A DNA stretch of 64,000 bases from the NCBI GenBank assembly GCA_002633005.1, contig NMRA01000057.1, positions 307,567-371,566 of the forward strand, written 5' to 3'. The position numbers and the translations under genes are program-made. The stretch is from Phoronis australis (taxonomy: Eukaryota > Phoronida > Phoronidae). The notes below the pieces were generated by a model, which was not told the DNA's origin, did not search any database, and saw only the letters and a list, made by a program, of their open reading frames with translations. Positions 9,647 through 27,200 of this stretch are shown here, piece after piece. Within the stretch, counting starts at the first letter, position 1; the number at the start of each line of letters is the position of its first letter.

Positions 9647-11576
9647 AGTCTCCTCTCAAGAAAACTTAACCAGCATAAAAGTTTCAAAGTTTCAGACAAC
9701 CCAGTTCTGATGTCAGACATCATTTGTATTGAAGCAATTGTCAGACCATCGCTTTGTTACTCGTTTTTTGTTGCTGTATAATTTCAGTCCTTATGTTGTA
9801 TGCAAGTGTTAACTGTATCATAAATGTGTAAGATAGTGGAAGTTCATGTCTAAAGTTGAAGACTTGTAAATAAGGTATCATTACTGTGCGAGTCCGTATC
9901 ATGCAAATGTTGATTTTTGTTCCACAGAGGTGTAGATTGGTTTTGTATCTTTAATAATAAAAATGTTAAACTTGTTTTTGTTGTTTTGTGCAGCATGCCT
10001 GCAAACCAGTGAATGCATCAAAGTGTAATGTATTGCAACAAGAAACTACTTGAATACATTGGTACCACCTTGTTTCACTGCCAACAAAATGAAATGAATC
10101 CATTTTATAGGTACTGGAACATAGCCACTTCCAAAATGAGATGGCAAATTGGAAGTAGTTTAATTTTGAATTTAGAGTACTGCCATTTCAAAAGTTTAAT
10201 GCCTTTGTCTTAGGTTTACGGCGTTGAGCATAAACCACACGTCAAGCAAAATCTGGCAAATATCAACATTAACACAAATACAAAGTAGAACTTGCACTGA
10301 ACTTCAGCACTGACCAAAGTTATACTTGGTTGACCATTGTACAACAATTTACCACATGAAAATTTTAATAATGAAAGCAAACAGATCATGGTCAGATATT
10401 GACAGCCTGCCAGATAGCTCTAAGGAGACCACAAAATACAGCTGGGGAACAATGCACGAAAATTTTACATGTACCTCGGAATTTCACATCGCTGGATAGT
10501 TCTATGCTATGGAATTTCCATCCACATGTAAAGCTCTCGACTGGACGACGAGCATCCCATACCTAGGAGTCGAACGACACCATGCCCATTTCAGCATTTG
10601 AGTGGAAAACAATCTTGTCATTTCCTTGGGTAATTCTCTGGCTATCGTAACCAAGAAGTCAGTCATCAACTTATTAATGTAAAAACACTATGCTTATGAT
10701 GCACCACTTGCTCAACTTTTGAGAAATCTTTAGGGCGATGACGACAAAGCAAATTTACTCAGAAATTCATTTCCTGATAAGAAAATTCTAAAAACTTCAT
10801 TACGAAGTGAAAACCCATAACCATAATGTGTTGTGAACTGTCAGCAACTGTGTGGACCAATCATCGAAAAAAGAAACTGGATATCAGGTGACATTCTATT
10901 TCATTGGCATGAAAGCTGACACATGTTGCTGCTTAGCAGCAGAATAGCTGATTTTTTTACCACCTCTTATCTATTTGATTTACTCAAGGAAGAGTGTTAT
11001 TTGTGACATTAATTTTGTATCAGATTTTATTGCGCCAATTTTTACCCACATCAGTCCAAAGCTGTTGTTTCAAGGATAGGTTAGATACAGATGTCATTGA
11101 CTTCTGTTACAAAAGATGTCATAAACAGCTATTACAAAAGATGCAATTGACGACTACTACAAAAGATGCCATTGACAGCTATTAAAGAAGATGCCACAGA
11201 CGGCTAATGCAAAAGATTTTCTGAAATGAAAGTTTCAACAGCAAACATCGCACTTTCCCCGCAATTTCCAGCTTCTCGAAAGTTCATAGCTTTTGCGACA
11301 TCAAAGCAAACTTGTGTTGTTATAACCATAGGTGATTCTCAACCACGCTGGCACATCAACCGTTCCAGTTACTAGGTTGACTCAAGTGTCAGCACTTACT
11401 CTCGCACAGACAACACATCTTTGAAATGATAGTTTACAGATCCGCACTTTTGCCAGTTGTTGTTTGTACACTTCTTTTTTGCTGTCGCGTAAGAAACAAC
11501 TTAGCATAAAAAACTCAAAGGTGATCAAGGATGCATATCAACAGTTCAATAGTCCAGTCAAGCACAAGTGTTGAAA
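9647..11576. other. PSMB2 downstream DNA with a 25-bp minisatellite
   Basis: This stretch lies 3' of PSMB2. A 25-bp tandem repeat (type ACAAAAGATGCCATTGACAG plus CTATT), about five diverged copies, spans roughly 11085..11218. No other gene was recognised. Part of the region next to 11577 should be PSMB2 3' UTR. Confidence 0.55.
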
Positions 11577-14500
11577 CTATAAATCAACGGTGGCCTTCAA
11601 ATCTTTCATGTCATGAACGCCGTCCTTGTCGACTAGTCGCACTTTGAACGTTGGCATGTTTACTAGAAAACGCTTTTGGATCTGAAATTCAAAAAGAATA
11701 AAAATGACAATTGTGGTAAGCATGAAAAGAATTCTACGTTCACCCTTTCACCAGTCAAGATTGGGTAACTTGTCCAGTTTGCATACCTCGAAATTTGCTG
11801 GCAATGTTCATAGACACCATAATGTTGTAGTTAATTAAATTGCCTCAGGCTGCTTATGTCAACGTTCTCTACATAATCAAACACATCATAAAGACACAGG
11901 GGGCAACAATAGTATTTTTAAATTTTCATTTTGAAAGTTTTTAAATAGCACATTTGAATAGTTCATGAAAAGTACACGTGATTAGGTTTTTGAATTTTGA
12001 ATATGGAACAAGTAATGTGACTTACAACCTAAAACGTTTGTTTAATGTTGGCAACATGCTCCTCATTAATTCTGGTGAGTGTACAACATAATTGGGCCAA
12101 TTACCAAACTACCAGGCAGCACTTGGATTTTGAGGTAAGTCAAATGTCATCGTACAGTTCTTGACATGGTATAAAAGGCCAAAGAATTAATATCTTGAAC
12201 TTACATTAAAGTAGTATAATATTGACTGAGAAGCCCCAAGAAACAAATTTTACAAATTAAACCAACAGTTCATTCAAATCCAATGCTAAAATTACAAACT
12301 TAGTAGGTAATAAAAATATGTCATGAGCACTTTCATTCAATGACAGAAGACGAATGACATCCCTATCCAAGCATAATTCCAAAAATGCATTTTTAGACCA
12401 CAAAACCCAATTATATCCCAACCTTTGGTATCATAGAATTTGCAAACATGTGCACAATGTGAAATTTGCAATTAACTGTTGGGTCACATTTCATGTCCTT
12501 GAATTAAATGTTGTCAGCGCATGACAGATGGCAGTAATAGTCCCATCCCATGTGACCATTCCTGACATTACTCAATATAGACACAAAATGACTTACCTCA
12601 TTGACACATTTTTGTAGTAATTTCATGGCATCTTCACGGCTAATGTCTGAAAAAAATGAAAAAAAAAACAAATAAGAATACGGGAGAGTAATACTCTTAT
12701 CTTACAGAAACTTAAAGTACGGTATATCAATCAGCAAAATTTCCTAACAAAGTACACTGAGTGACCTGAGTTTTCAGTGTAACCATTTACCAACAAGTAT
12801 GCTTTTAGGTCACATGATGAAAGCAAAGGACTAAAAAGCAATCACGTGGCTTCTGCCTGGGTACAGACTCCACATCGAAGAAAATTTTGCATGTCATCGC
12901 TCGTACCCAAGATATCAGCCAGCAGATCTAACTGGTTCTTATCGTAGGAGGCTAATCTGATGGCTCAATGTATGGCTGCACTATGTTCTGGTAGTGGTAG
13001 CATGTGGCTGGCCATAATTTTATCATAATTACACTTGTTGACTATGGATAGTAATAAGACCAATGCTTAATGCAAAGGTTAGACACTTTGAGGTCCATTA
13101 TGTTAAGCAAGAAAGTTATTTTAGAGCACATAAGGCAGGTCTAAGATGAAATTTGAATCACAGAATACAATATTTTCAAATACTGTTTACCCAGAATGAC
13201 AAGTGATGAATCATGAAAGGGCATTTTATCTACTCTGAAGGGAAATTCAGATTGTACCCCACCTCCATTATGGGGGAATTCTACTTAATACATTCAGCCA
13301 TCAAGACGAGGAATTCCGGGTCATTTTATACGATTATTTTTGGTAGCGTATTACACAAAACACAAAAGCCTTAACAGTTGCTTCATCATATCACGATGAC
13401 ATTACCTGGGGTGTAGTTCCTGTCCATGATACTGAGTGTAAAGAATGAACCGTAGCCATGGACACCAAATGGCACCTTATTCATGGAGGCGAGATAGTCT
13501 AGGAAGTACAAGCCTGGTCCCTCCTGCTCATCAAAGCCAGCCATCAATAGGTTGACCTGATAGGGTGTCTGTAAAAGGCAAAAAAGACCTAGATTAATAA
13601 TGACAAAGAACACAATTACGAAATCACAATTTTTGAAATACTAAACTAATATTTTTAAGTCACCTGTTTATTCAATGATTTCCAATAAGCCTACTTTGTA
13701 AAAAATCAATCTGCTGAATAAATGCACACTTTTGCAACAGTAAGTGTCGCACAAAATTCAAGACCATCTCGTACAAAAATCACTCAAGTGATTCTGAAAT
13801 TCAGTGTCTACATGTAATGCAGATCTCCCATCAAGAACAACTACACCTTACGTTGTCATGAAAAGATATTTAGCCAGTTTGATTAGGTAATCCAAATATC
13901 AATTTGTGTATTGACCTCATCAGCAATGTTTCAAAATTTATTTACAGGGTGATCAAGGAAGTTAACACAGTCAACTCCACGATTCCTGACAGCACTTTTC
14001 CCCCGTTTCAAGCATCAGTTCTCTCCCCCCAAGTCACCATCAATCCTCTCCCGGCGACCAGCAGTTCCTCCGCAAGTCACCGTAAATCCTCTCATCCACC
14101 AGCAGTCCCCCCCCCTCCCCTACCAATTTCCATTTCCAACCCCTTATGCTCACCCTGCTTCTGAGATAATCGGCCAGATTCTTGCGTGTGAAGTTAGCTG
14201 CAGCATTGGGTGAGAGTTCATAGCCTAAAACAATTATTAAAGACAATTATCAAACAGAATTAATCGACTAAAACCAGTATTCCCAACAACCAGTTTCGAC
14301 TTATGCTGACAGTTAGAACTTTTGGCACATCAAGTCGCTTCTTAAACAAATTATGACATTTGTACACCAGTTCAACAATAGATTCTATGCCTTCACATAC
14401 AAACCCCTCACAATACAAATATGAATTTTGTATTTCCCATAGAATTTTCTATCGTGGAGAACACTGAACACGCAGCTTGACATAAACACAAAAATTAAGT

Positions 14501-16916
14501 ACGCAATTCGCCAAAAAGGTGGTATTGGTTTAGGTCAAACACACTTTCCTTAAACAATTAATATGGTCAACATGCCACTATTCATAGACTACCACAACGA
14601 TCTGGTCAACGAAAATTCAGACATTGCGTCTTCAACTTTACTAATTCAAAACAAGAGTACAGTTTGATTACAGTCCACCACAAACAGCAACTTTTGATTT
14701 AGACCATTTGCCATAATGAAGTTATAATCGATTTCAGGGCATCAGAAGAATTGAAAGTTTGTTATTGTTCGAGTCTACGCCATAAATGTTGGCTAATCAC
14801 AGCATATCATTTTTTGCGCTAAGCATGGTCTCAAAGAATAATGAACTGTCAGTTCTTTGCAAAGAGTGCAACATTGGCTAATACTTGGTTTAATCATACT
14901 GAAGGTATATTGAGCACTGACTATTACCTTGAGGCATCCCGTTTTACCTACAGTGAGGGTAGCATGTTTTGAAATAATTTTGAGCCTGTACTGACATAAA
15001 AAGTCAGGTCTTGAGGGACATAGTGGAGCTGAATAGGTGTTGTATTTGGCTTACAAACCATTTTACTATTATGACTTAGAAGTTGGCTGCTTTTGACCAG
15101 CTGAAGTAGTTTCAAGACAACTTTAAATATAGATCACAACATGTCCTCCAACCAATACCAAGTCAACAAGACCAAAGACTAGCTGTCAGACATAATTGCT
15201 TAAAGAAGCAGGAGTATATGATGAGCTCCAAGAATACAGACAGAATTAATCTCAATAACTCCTACTGACCATTCCTCATCTTGTAAAGCTGTATATTTTT
15301 CTCGATGTACTCTGCAAACTGCACAGTGTCCCCACTTTCTCCACTGACAAGCATCAGCAGCTTGTCGCTGAGCTTGAACATTTTATCGTGATCTGAAAAA
15401 TAAAGGATAGATGATGAAAAAATACATAGCCCAAGAGGGGTGCGATGATAAAACAAAATCTTGTTGAAAATGAGGGGGTACCCCAAATTCCAAAATTCAC
15501 ATCAAGTCAGTCACAAAAGCAATTTTTACTCATAATAACTTGTCTCAATTGTTGGCATACCAAAACGAAATTGTTGTTAATGAACAACTCTAATCATTCA
15601 ATCCAAAAACCAAAGGCAATATTTCTTTTTCATTAATCTATACCTGGAATGCAATAATTCAAATTCATCAGCAATTGAGATGGTAGTTAACTGGGTGCAA
15701 CAGTCACTATGCCAAGTCCAGATCACCAAGAAGTGACTGATCTTCATAACAAAACATAATACATCACCATGTATTTTTACCAACTACTACTACCAGGTCC
15801 ACAACAAGCACAACACAAAGGCGATGTTTTTACATTAACGTTTTTCACACCATTTTTATTTTGGAACAAAAAACTGTTTCAATTTTTTATTTGAATCGCT
15901 TAAACATTATATGAAATTGGTCCCAAATTGTTCCTAAAATCTAATTAAAGGTTCTTTCATAGTCTAGAAAGAACTAAGATTGTTTATTGCTCAAGACCAG
16001 GCTCTAACAGTTAGCTGGTCATAGGACCAATAATTTAATAGACTCTGTGACTTTTTTCAAGCTGAATCTAAGCGACTTCTCATCTGAGTTAGGAACACGT
16101 TGAGATCAGTTTTATAGAGGTGAGTGATCTAAATCAGAAGTTATTTCATAGATGGAATGCAGGTTGTAGCTGCTTTAACTTACTGGGCCAGTGCCAGTGG
16201 GGTTGTCTCGTCACCTGTGAACATGAATTCTGACTCCAGAGGCGGATCTACAGGGGGTGGGGTTCAGGGGGTTCAAACCCACCCCCCTTGGGACAGGATC
16301 AAAAATAAAAATTGAAAAAAAATTTGCCAGAAAAACGAAATTAGCTACTAAAAACCACAAAAAATCTTACACGGGAGGAGGGGAACCCTCTCCCGACCTT
16401 CCTGACCTTAGCCTCGCCGCTACGCGCCTCAAATTCGCTCGAATCCTAAACCCCCCCTAATGAAAATGTAGATCTGCCACTGTGGACTCTGTACAACATA
16501 ATATGACATACTGTCGTATAATTTGTAGTTTTGTACCATCTCATCTGACAAATATGAGAATCAAGATTAACACAAGCACAAAATCAAAGACACTCAGCTT
16601 TAGCTCTACACTACTGTATAAAATATCAAAGTATCTGGGATCGGTTGGATTTCGAGTTGCCGATTTGGGAGGTACATGCAAGTAGTTGTTGATTTTGGAC
16701 CCAGCAAGGCCAGCAACAAAGCAAGCTCTAGACTAGGGCCAGGTCGCAAAAATGCAAATCATTGCCAGTGTCAGTGAACGACATGGTATACATGGCAATG
16801 TTTTAGCGTTAAAGATTTGAACTACCTGTTTTCATTGTAACTATGCTCCTAGCAGAAATCGTGTCTGACGCAACCAAAACATAATCTTTTCCCTGTATGC
16901 CAATTAAACATTCCAT
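11577..16916 (-). CDS. PSMB2: Proteasome subunit beta type-2 (beta4 of the 20S core)
   Basis: Six coding exons: 16826..16916 (ATG at 16914..16916), 15270..15392, 14154..14224, 13406..13568, 12597..12646 and 11577..11681 (stop TAG). They total 603 nt, 200 aa, against 201 in human. All junctions are GT-AG and in phase. The protein starts [18 protein letters not shown], close to human PSMB2. It continues with [53 protein letters not shown] and a C-terminal [18 protein letters not shown]2 is a structural subunit of the beta ring of the 20S proteasome. It has no N-terminal propeptide and no catalytic Thr1, and none is seen here. It acts in cytosol and nucleus. Its start codon lies 271 bp from that of divergent FDX2. 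Confidence 0.95.
11931..12038 (+). repeat. Dispersed repeat, copy 1 (PSMB2 intron 5)
   Basis: About 110 bp here resemble 34518..34638 in the same orientation. Shared blocks include TTTTTAAATAGCA(C/T)ATTTGAAT and TTTTTGAATTTTGAA followed by ATGTGACTT-like sequence. The class is unknown. Confidence 0.55.
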
Positions 16917-17187
16917 TTTGGCAAAATTATAGTTTTTCGCGTCTGCCCGGTCTTTGTCTGTCTGTTCGATCCAGCGCTACGCTCCAAGTTGTACATTTTA
17001 AAAATAGATTATTTAAGAATTTAATGATGCTTTTTTTCAGAAAACATATCTTTAACGGTATATATCGTATGCTTTTAAAATATTTTATGGTTTTTTAGTT
17101 TGTTTTAAGTGGAAAAAAGTTCAAAATTAAATATATTTTAATTTATTGTTTCGGTTTGAGTCATCGGCCTTCACCTTCATTTCCAAC
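16917..17187. promoter_or_regulatory. Divergent PSMB2/FDX2 promoter region
   Basis: The two start codons face away from each other across 271 bp, which must hold both 5' UTRs and both promoters. Modest CpG content (CGCGTCTGCCCGG, CCAGCGCTACGCTCC) lies in the half nearer PSMB2, and the half nearer FDX2 is AT-rich. I see no clear TATA box at a sensible distance. Shared regulation is inferred from layout only. Confidence 0.6.
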
Positions 17188-21468
<4,281 letters not shown>

Positions 21469-22632
21469 GAGTCAGAGATCGACGTAGGGTGTACAGTTAC
21501 GCACAATTTGCAAAGTTTATTTGCGGCGAGTGCTCTCAAAAAGCAGTTTAATGTACCACCGATGTTTAGGTTTGGCAGTGCAATTACCACAACATGTGAC
21601 AATAACATGGTCCTTGTCTAGTAGATATGAAAATGTTAGCCATTGTCACGTGACCAATGTATGAAAATGAAATTAAAGTTATCTAGGACCGTAATAAACG
21701 ACCTCAACTTTAAGTCAAATATTGAAAAAACTATGCAGCTTTGTATATATTTTTTGAAAAGAGAAAGATCGAGGATTCTAAAAAATGCTTCTTATTATTG
21801 TCACGTGACCATGTTCTTACTACAGCATTTAAATGTGGACTTGAGCTGTAGTAATTTTGTCCTCTTTACATCCATACACAAGTAGTTTTACCCAGGTGTA
21901 CATTTTTGGTAGTATAATTCACTCTTCCTCTCAGTATAGGTATTGAGACTTAAATAATGGGTGCTCTTAAACACGTATTAGACAACTCTGATGGATTACC
22001 CATTACTCGTGCAGATTTCACTGTACTCATAGTCCTTATGGCTGTAAGGAATCTTATGGGTATTTGCAAAACCTGAATTATTTTATGCACACTGCATTTG
22101 GATGTCGTTCATAAAATTTTATCCACGAGTCTGTTTCGTCAATCATTTAATGGATTCTTGCTGTTTTTTCTTTAGTTTTGCAGCTAACACTTGTAATGGG
22201 TTTGACATGTGTGGAAGCACTTTTATAGACTTATTCTTAAGACCATAGTCTATTGTAATATGGACTCCCAATTCTGTATATTATTCTCAATGTACAAAAT
22301 CTATGATCTTGCGCACAAGCCATGACCAACAATATTGGCCGTAACCCCTTTATTAAGCAATGGCACCAGGTGAAATGCATGTTTTACTTCTGGAAAGTGT
22401 CGCATTCTGCTCACTTACCAGAAGCTTGAAAGAGTGGCACCTCTTCAGAGAATTCCACAAGAAAGTATCGGAGTTGGGAATCTCTTTTGGAAATTTCTAT
22501 GGCATGGCGAGATTAAATATTTAAGGAATTTTGAAGTCAAAATCTACTCACAAATAGTTGTACTGAAACATTCTCCATGAAGTATTTTGTTAAAAAGTGA
22601 AGCCAAAAGATCTCCATGATAGCAAGTAGCAG
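21469..22632. other. FDX2 downstream DNA
   Basis: This is the probable 3' UTR of FDX2 and gene-free sequence. No exon or repeat was recognised with confidence. Confidence 0.5.
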
Positions 22633-22744
22633 CATTTATTAAAGAAAACAACAACGGTTTTAAGTCGACTTGACATGTTTCGGTGTCATTATGACACTGA
22701 AACATGTCAAGTCAACTTAAAACTGTTGTTTTCTTTAATAAATG
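22633..22744. repeat. Long near-perfect hairpin (foldback/MITE-like)
   Basis: Left arm 22633..22689 and right arm 22691..22744 are reverse complements apart from a 3-bp indel and a few substitutions, with essentially no loop. The centre reads GTGTCATTATGACAC. The CpGs in the left arm (AACGG, GTCGAC, TTCGG) face TpG or CpA in the right arm, as expected from deamination of methylated C. Confidence 0.85.
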
Positions 22745-24209
22745 AAGCCAAAAGGAGTAAGATGTTCATGGGTAAACTGTGAATATTCAAACTGGTGTCT
22801 TTAAAATATATAATTTATTGAAGCTTTTGTTGTTTTGATTTTGTCAACAGTGGTTACCAGTTTATGTCCAGTTTTGTAAACAGAGGGCATTCTTAATCTA
22901 ACACAAAACCTCCCTAAGTTCGGTGATACTGGACCAAGAGATTTTATCTGCATACGGTGAAATCCAATTTGTCTCAAGGGCAGAGTGTATGAACTAGAGC
23001 CACCAATCAACCATACAGCAGAACTATGTCAGAGTTAATTGAAAATCTAACTAGTGCATACCCGACTTGCGCAAATTTTATTGGAACGTGTATTTAGAAC
23101 ACATTCAAACAATATGGCAGTGAATTGATTTGTGTCACATTTCTCAACAAGAACAACACAGATTGACAAAATTTTAGTCTATTATTGGCTTAACTTGTAC
23201 TGTACATGTTCCATGCGAAACAAAATTTGCAAAGCTTTCATTATTTGAAGTGAGGTAACAAACCTTTGAAAAATCGAAATATTAAAATTTTCACAACATT
23301 GTTTTTGAGCAAAATGAATTGCGGTAAACTACCATAAAATTGAAAGCAGATACACTCTAAGGCACAAGGAAATTAGGAAGGATTGAAAAAAAATTGTGCC
23401 ATGGAAACCCTATCGTGTTTTGCATCATTCTACATTATTCTCTAATTCAGTTGTCGACACGCAAGGCAAACAGTAGTGAAGACACTATACTGTCTAGAGG
23501 AGCCATTGTCTGCTTCATGGTGTAAACTGGTTTGCACTTCTTTAATGGATTAATTACCGTATCTATTTCTGACTCGGTTTAAATAAATTAACAAGGTACA
23601 GACATTGATTGTTACACATTAAAGTACATTTGACAGATATCACAGATCACATGGTTTCCTGTCGGCACTACAGATCACATGGTTTCCTGTCGGCACTACA
23701 GATCACATGGTTTCCTGTCGGCACTACAGATCACATGGTTTCCTCTCCATCACAGATAACTAAGAATAAGATATAACAATACAGTAAACGAATCTCGTTG
23801 AAGTCTCAAACGTTCGTCGATGATCTCGCAGAAATTGTGGAGGAAACCTGAAGAAAAACTTTGGTTTTGTGATGGGATGATTTTTGATGAGATGTTTCAT
23901 CTCATTTATGTACGAAATGTGCAGACATGAAACATATATGAATGGGTGCTATCTGTTAACATTCTATACTACAAGGTACTGCAAACTAAGGAATCTAAAA
24001 CAGCCTGCAGCATACAGATTTTAATCTCCACATTTTGCCATAAAAATACATTATATGCTGAGAAAAATAAAAAATTAATAATGATTCAAGGAAGTGCATG
24101 TTTTTAAAGCTCATAAACAAAATCTGAAGAAATGACTTGGCAGACATTCTTACAAAGCATGTCCATATTAGTCAGAAGTTTTCTAAATTCTGAGCAGTGC
24201 CTCCTAGTG
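22745..24209. other. Gene-free DNA between FDX2 and UBE2U
   Basis: FDX2 and UBE2U converge here. Apart from the 28-bp tandem repeat at 23643..23745 I see nothing identifiable. It should include the 3' UTR of UBE2U. Confidence 0.5.
23643..23745. repeat. 28-bp tandem repeat, about 3.7 copies
   Basis: The unit begins CAGATCACATGGTTTCCTGT and ends CGGCACTA. It recurs exactly at 23643, 23671, 23699 and 23727, with the last copy truncated. Identity between copies is complete, so expansion is recent. There are no spacers. Confidence 0.95.
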
Positions 24210-27200
24210 TCATAGTTGCGACTCATCTAAGGTCGTCGTCCATGCAACTAAATCATCTACTTCACCGTCCCATGTCGCCTGGTCCAAGCTGGACTTCATT
24301 AGAGGTGTATTGACTGGGACATTGACCCCGTGTCGAAATGAGTCCATATCTACATCTGGGGATCTGCCAACTGAATCTAAAATAGGAAGAAATAATAATA
24401 ATAAGAAAATGACTTGTGCAACTTTATTTGTCTTACAGAAAAATGAATATAAAAACAGACAGCTAACATGGAAATTTATAGCTTCAATGTTTAGAGTTCC
24501 GAAATAAACATTTTGTTTGTTTGATAATATTTAGAATGAGCCTCACTTTATAGATTAAAGCAAACAATTTTTCTTGAACATTTGTTGTCCAACAATTTTT
24601 CATAATAAAATTTAGTTATATCATAAAGAGTAAAGCAAACTAACCCCAAAGAAAAGGCTAACCTCATAGAGGAATGATAACATCTAAGCATAAAAACACC
24701 CACAGTAGCAAAATTGGCAAATATTCCATCCTGAGTATGCAATTAAAATTTCATATCCAGTTTAGACAATTTAAATCTAAATTCTCCAGGTCAATGGTAG
24801 AAAGTAACAATTAAAAATTGCCAGTTTCACATGTTTCACTTACTTATTCTTTCCTTTAGATACAATGACTTCATTCTCTGTATCTCTGCCAACTTGTTGT
24901 CTTTAAAATCATCCTCTTTTCCCCCTTTCACTCTTCCTTTGTACAACGTCTTGTGACTAGGAGAAAACATACAAACACAGCTTATAAACATTAGGTATGT
25001 CCCAAAGACATGAGATATTGCCATGCATTACAAGCTAACCATACAATTTTTTTCTTGCGAGAGGAAGTTGTTGTTAACAGCAGGACAGAATTATTTTCAA
25101 TATCAAGCACTCTGCCCTACTAAAACAATCTCTCTTTCAGTGAGTATTCCAGAGAAGACAGTTATCAAAGTAGGTCTGGGCCCAGTATCTAATCTTTGTA
25201 TTCGAAATCAAACTTAATATTATGGCATTTTCCACCCTACTTTTATGCAAGATACAAAAGACAAGTACAACAAAAAATGACAAAAAGTGAGTTCAATTCC
25301 GAGTACAAAGAACGAACTCTGGGCCCTGATCTATTGTAACTTTCCCGACACTCTTTTGTCCAGCATCACACACAAAAACTGATACACAGGCAAAATATTT
25401 ACCATTTTTCGAAGAGTTACAGAATTATTAAGAGTCATTTCTAACAAAACAGTTGCCCTCAAAAGAATCATCAATCTTATACTAATCTATTCACAAGGTG
25501 CCATGAAATGAGCCGCGTTTCTCATATATTTTGTAATATAATTCACTAAACATTTTACAACTAGAGTTTCAAAGTGCCAGATTCAAAATATACACCTAAA
25601 ATTTCACATTTTTTGGCTAACTTGTTGAAGAGTCCTCACATAACCTAACCCAACCATATGGCCACACTAAGTTCCCACATAATCTAATAACCTAACCCTA
25701 TGGTCACACTTACTCCAACACTTGTAAATTTTCTCTGTGTTTCCTCTCTTCCTCTCCCATACCACTATGGACATCGGCCAGGCCAGGCTTAGCTTTTACT
25801 TCATCAACATCTGCAAAATTAAGGAATTCTTCAATGACAATCAATGCGAATAGTGTGATGTGTGAGTAATAAAACCAAATGAGCAATAAGTTATACCTCT
25901 GTCCAAATGAATACCATTGAAAAAAAACGCTATAAACCTGGGGTCCGTTCCAACAAAACTGACTTAGCTAAGACAAATCTTAAAGTTTTGTAAATTTTAA
26001 AATAAAAGTTAAATTTGTCTCAAAACCAATTCAAGAAAGAGATCTTAAGTTTGACTTAAGTGTTTGACATAAATTTTGTCTTAATTTTGACTAACTTGCC
26101 GAATGTGGAAGTTTCAAAGTTTGAAAGTAAAGACAAATCTTAAACTTAAGTCAAAAATGAACTTAAGTCAGTTTCTTGGAACAGGCCCCTGCCTTCGGTC
26201 ACAATTTTTTTTTTGATTTAGACAAGTAGCTTACCTAGTTGGGACAGTCAAAATTCCTAAGCAAGTAGCAAGTAACAAGTCTTTGATTGGTGGGCGACAT
26301 GCAATCTCACACCTGAGCACATTCAGTTGGTGGTGTTAGGGAAGCATTTTCTAGCCAATCAAGACATTTGTTTCCACTTGTTTGATTACAATGTGTCCAG
26401 GTTCTGAATTCACAGAGATTGCATTCCTTCCATTACGTTATGTGTATGTCTATCAAGATAAAAATCCATTGAAATTTTTTTCTCACACTCATTTCTAAAG
26501 TTCTGCGATGGCAGAGATGTGGCCATTCCTTTCCACATGCGATGATATTCATCAAAGGACACCTTGGTGATGACATCTGGAACTGGCCTACTTCGGGAGG
26601 TGGACTTTTGAACACCCACCGAGGACGGCTGTTTGATTTCTATCACAGGGATTGGCTTGCTTATTGCATAAGGATCGAGACCCACTATAAAGTATGACAA
26701 GCAAAATTGTTATCAGACTTGAAATAAAGATGTCAAACCATATTGAAATATTGTCAGACTGTTGTCAATACATAATTAAACACACACAAATCACGCAATC
26801 AAAATGTTTTCTGCCGTGCAGTGTTTTCAAAATTATGGGTTCAAACGATGTCTTTTAATATGTCAAACATTTTGGAGAGAATAAATTAAGTGAAGTGACT
26901 GGTCTTGAAGAGGTACATCAAGACTTACAACATTGAAATTATTTTCTGTTTGATTTCAGTTCATCAAGAATCCATCAGTGCACCATCCTTGTTTTATGTT
27001 TGGCAATAAAAGCAATTAAATTTTAAAAAAACAGACGGTACGGTAATTCGTCCCTTATTTTGCATTACTACTGCACTGAAGCAGACAACAATGCTGCAAT
27101 TCACTTCTACACAGTACAGACCTTAGCTAATGAATGTTTGAAAAACATTCTTGAGTTACACCTTCTGCACACATTTCTATAGGAATTGGTGCATTTTTAC

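Noticed and set aside
13904-14164. Proline/serine-rich plus-strand frame
   Set aside because: Lies in a PSMB2 intron in C-rich low-complexity DNA and overlaps the PSMB2 exon 14154..14224 antisense at its end.
17146-17187. Extended FDX2 N-terminus from TTG at 17146
   Set aside because: No ATG; the ATG at 17188 starts a typical presequence.
23643-23745. CRISPR-like direct repeats
   Set aside because: The units are contiguous with no spacers and the genome is an animal's.
24192-24212. CTCF-like match overlapping the UBE2U stop codon (CAGTGCCTCCTAGTGTCAT)
   Set aside because: Key GG of the core is broken and the surrounding sequence is coding, so chance is likely.
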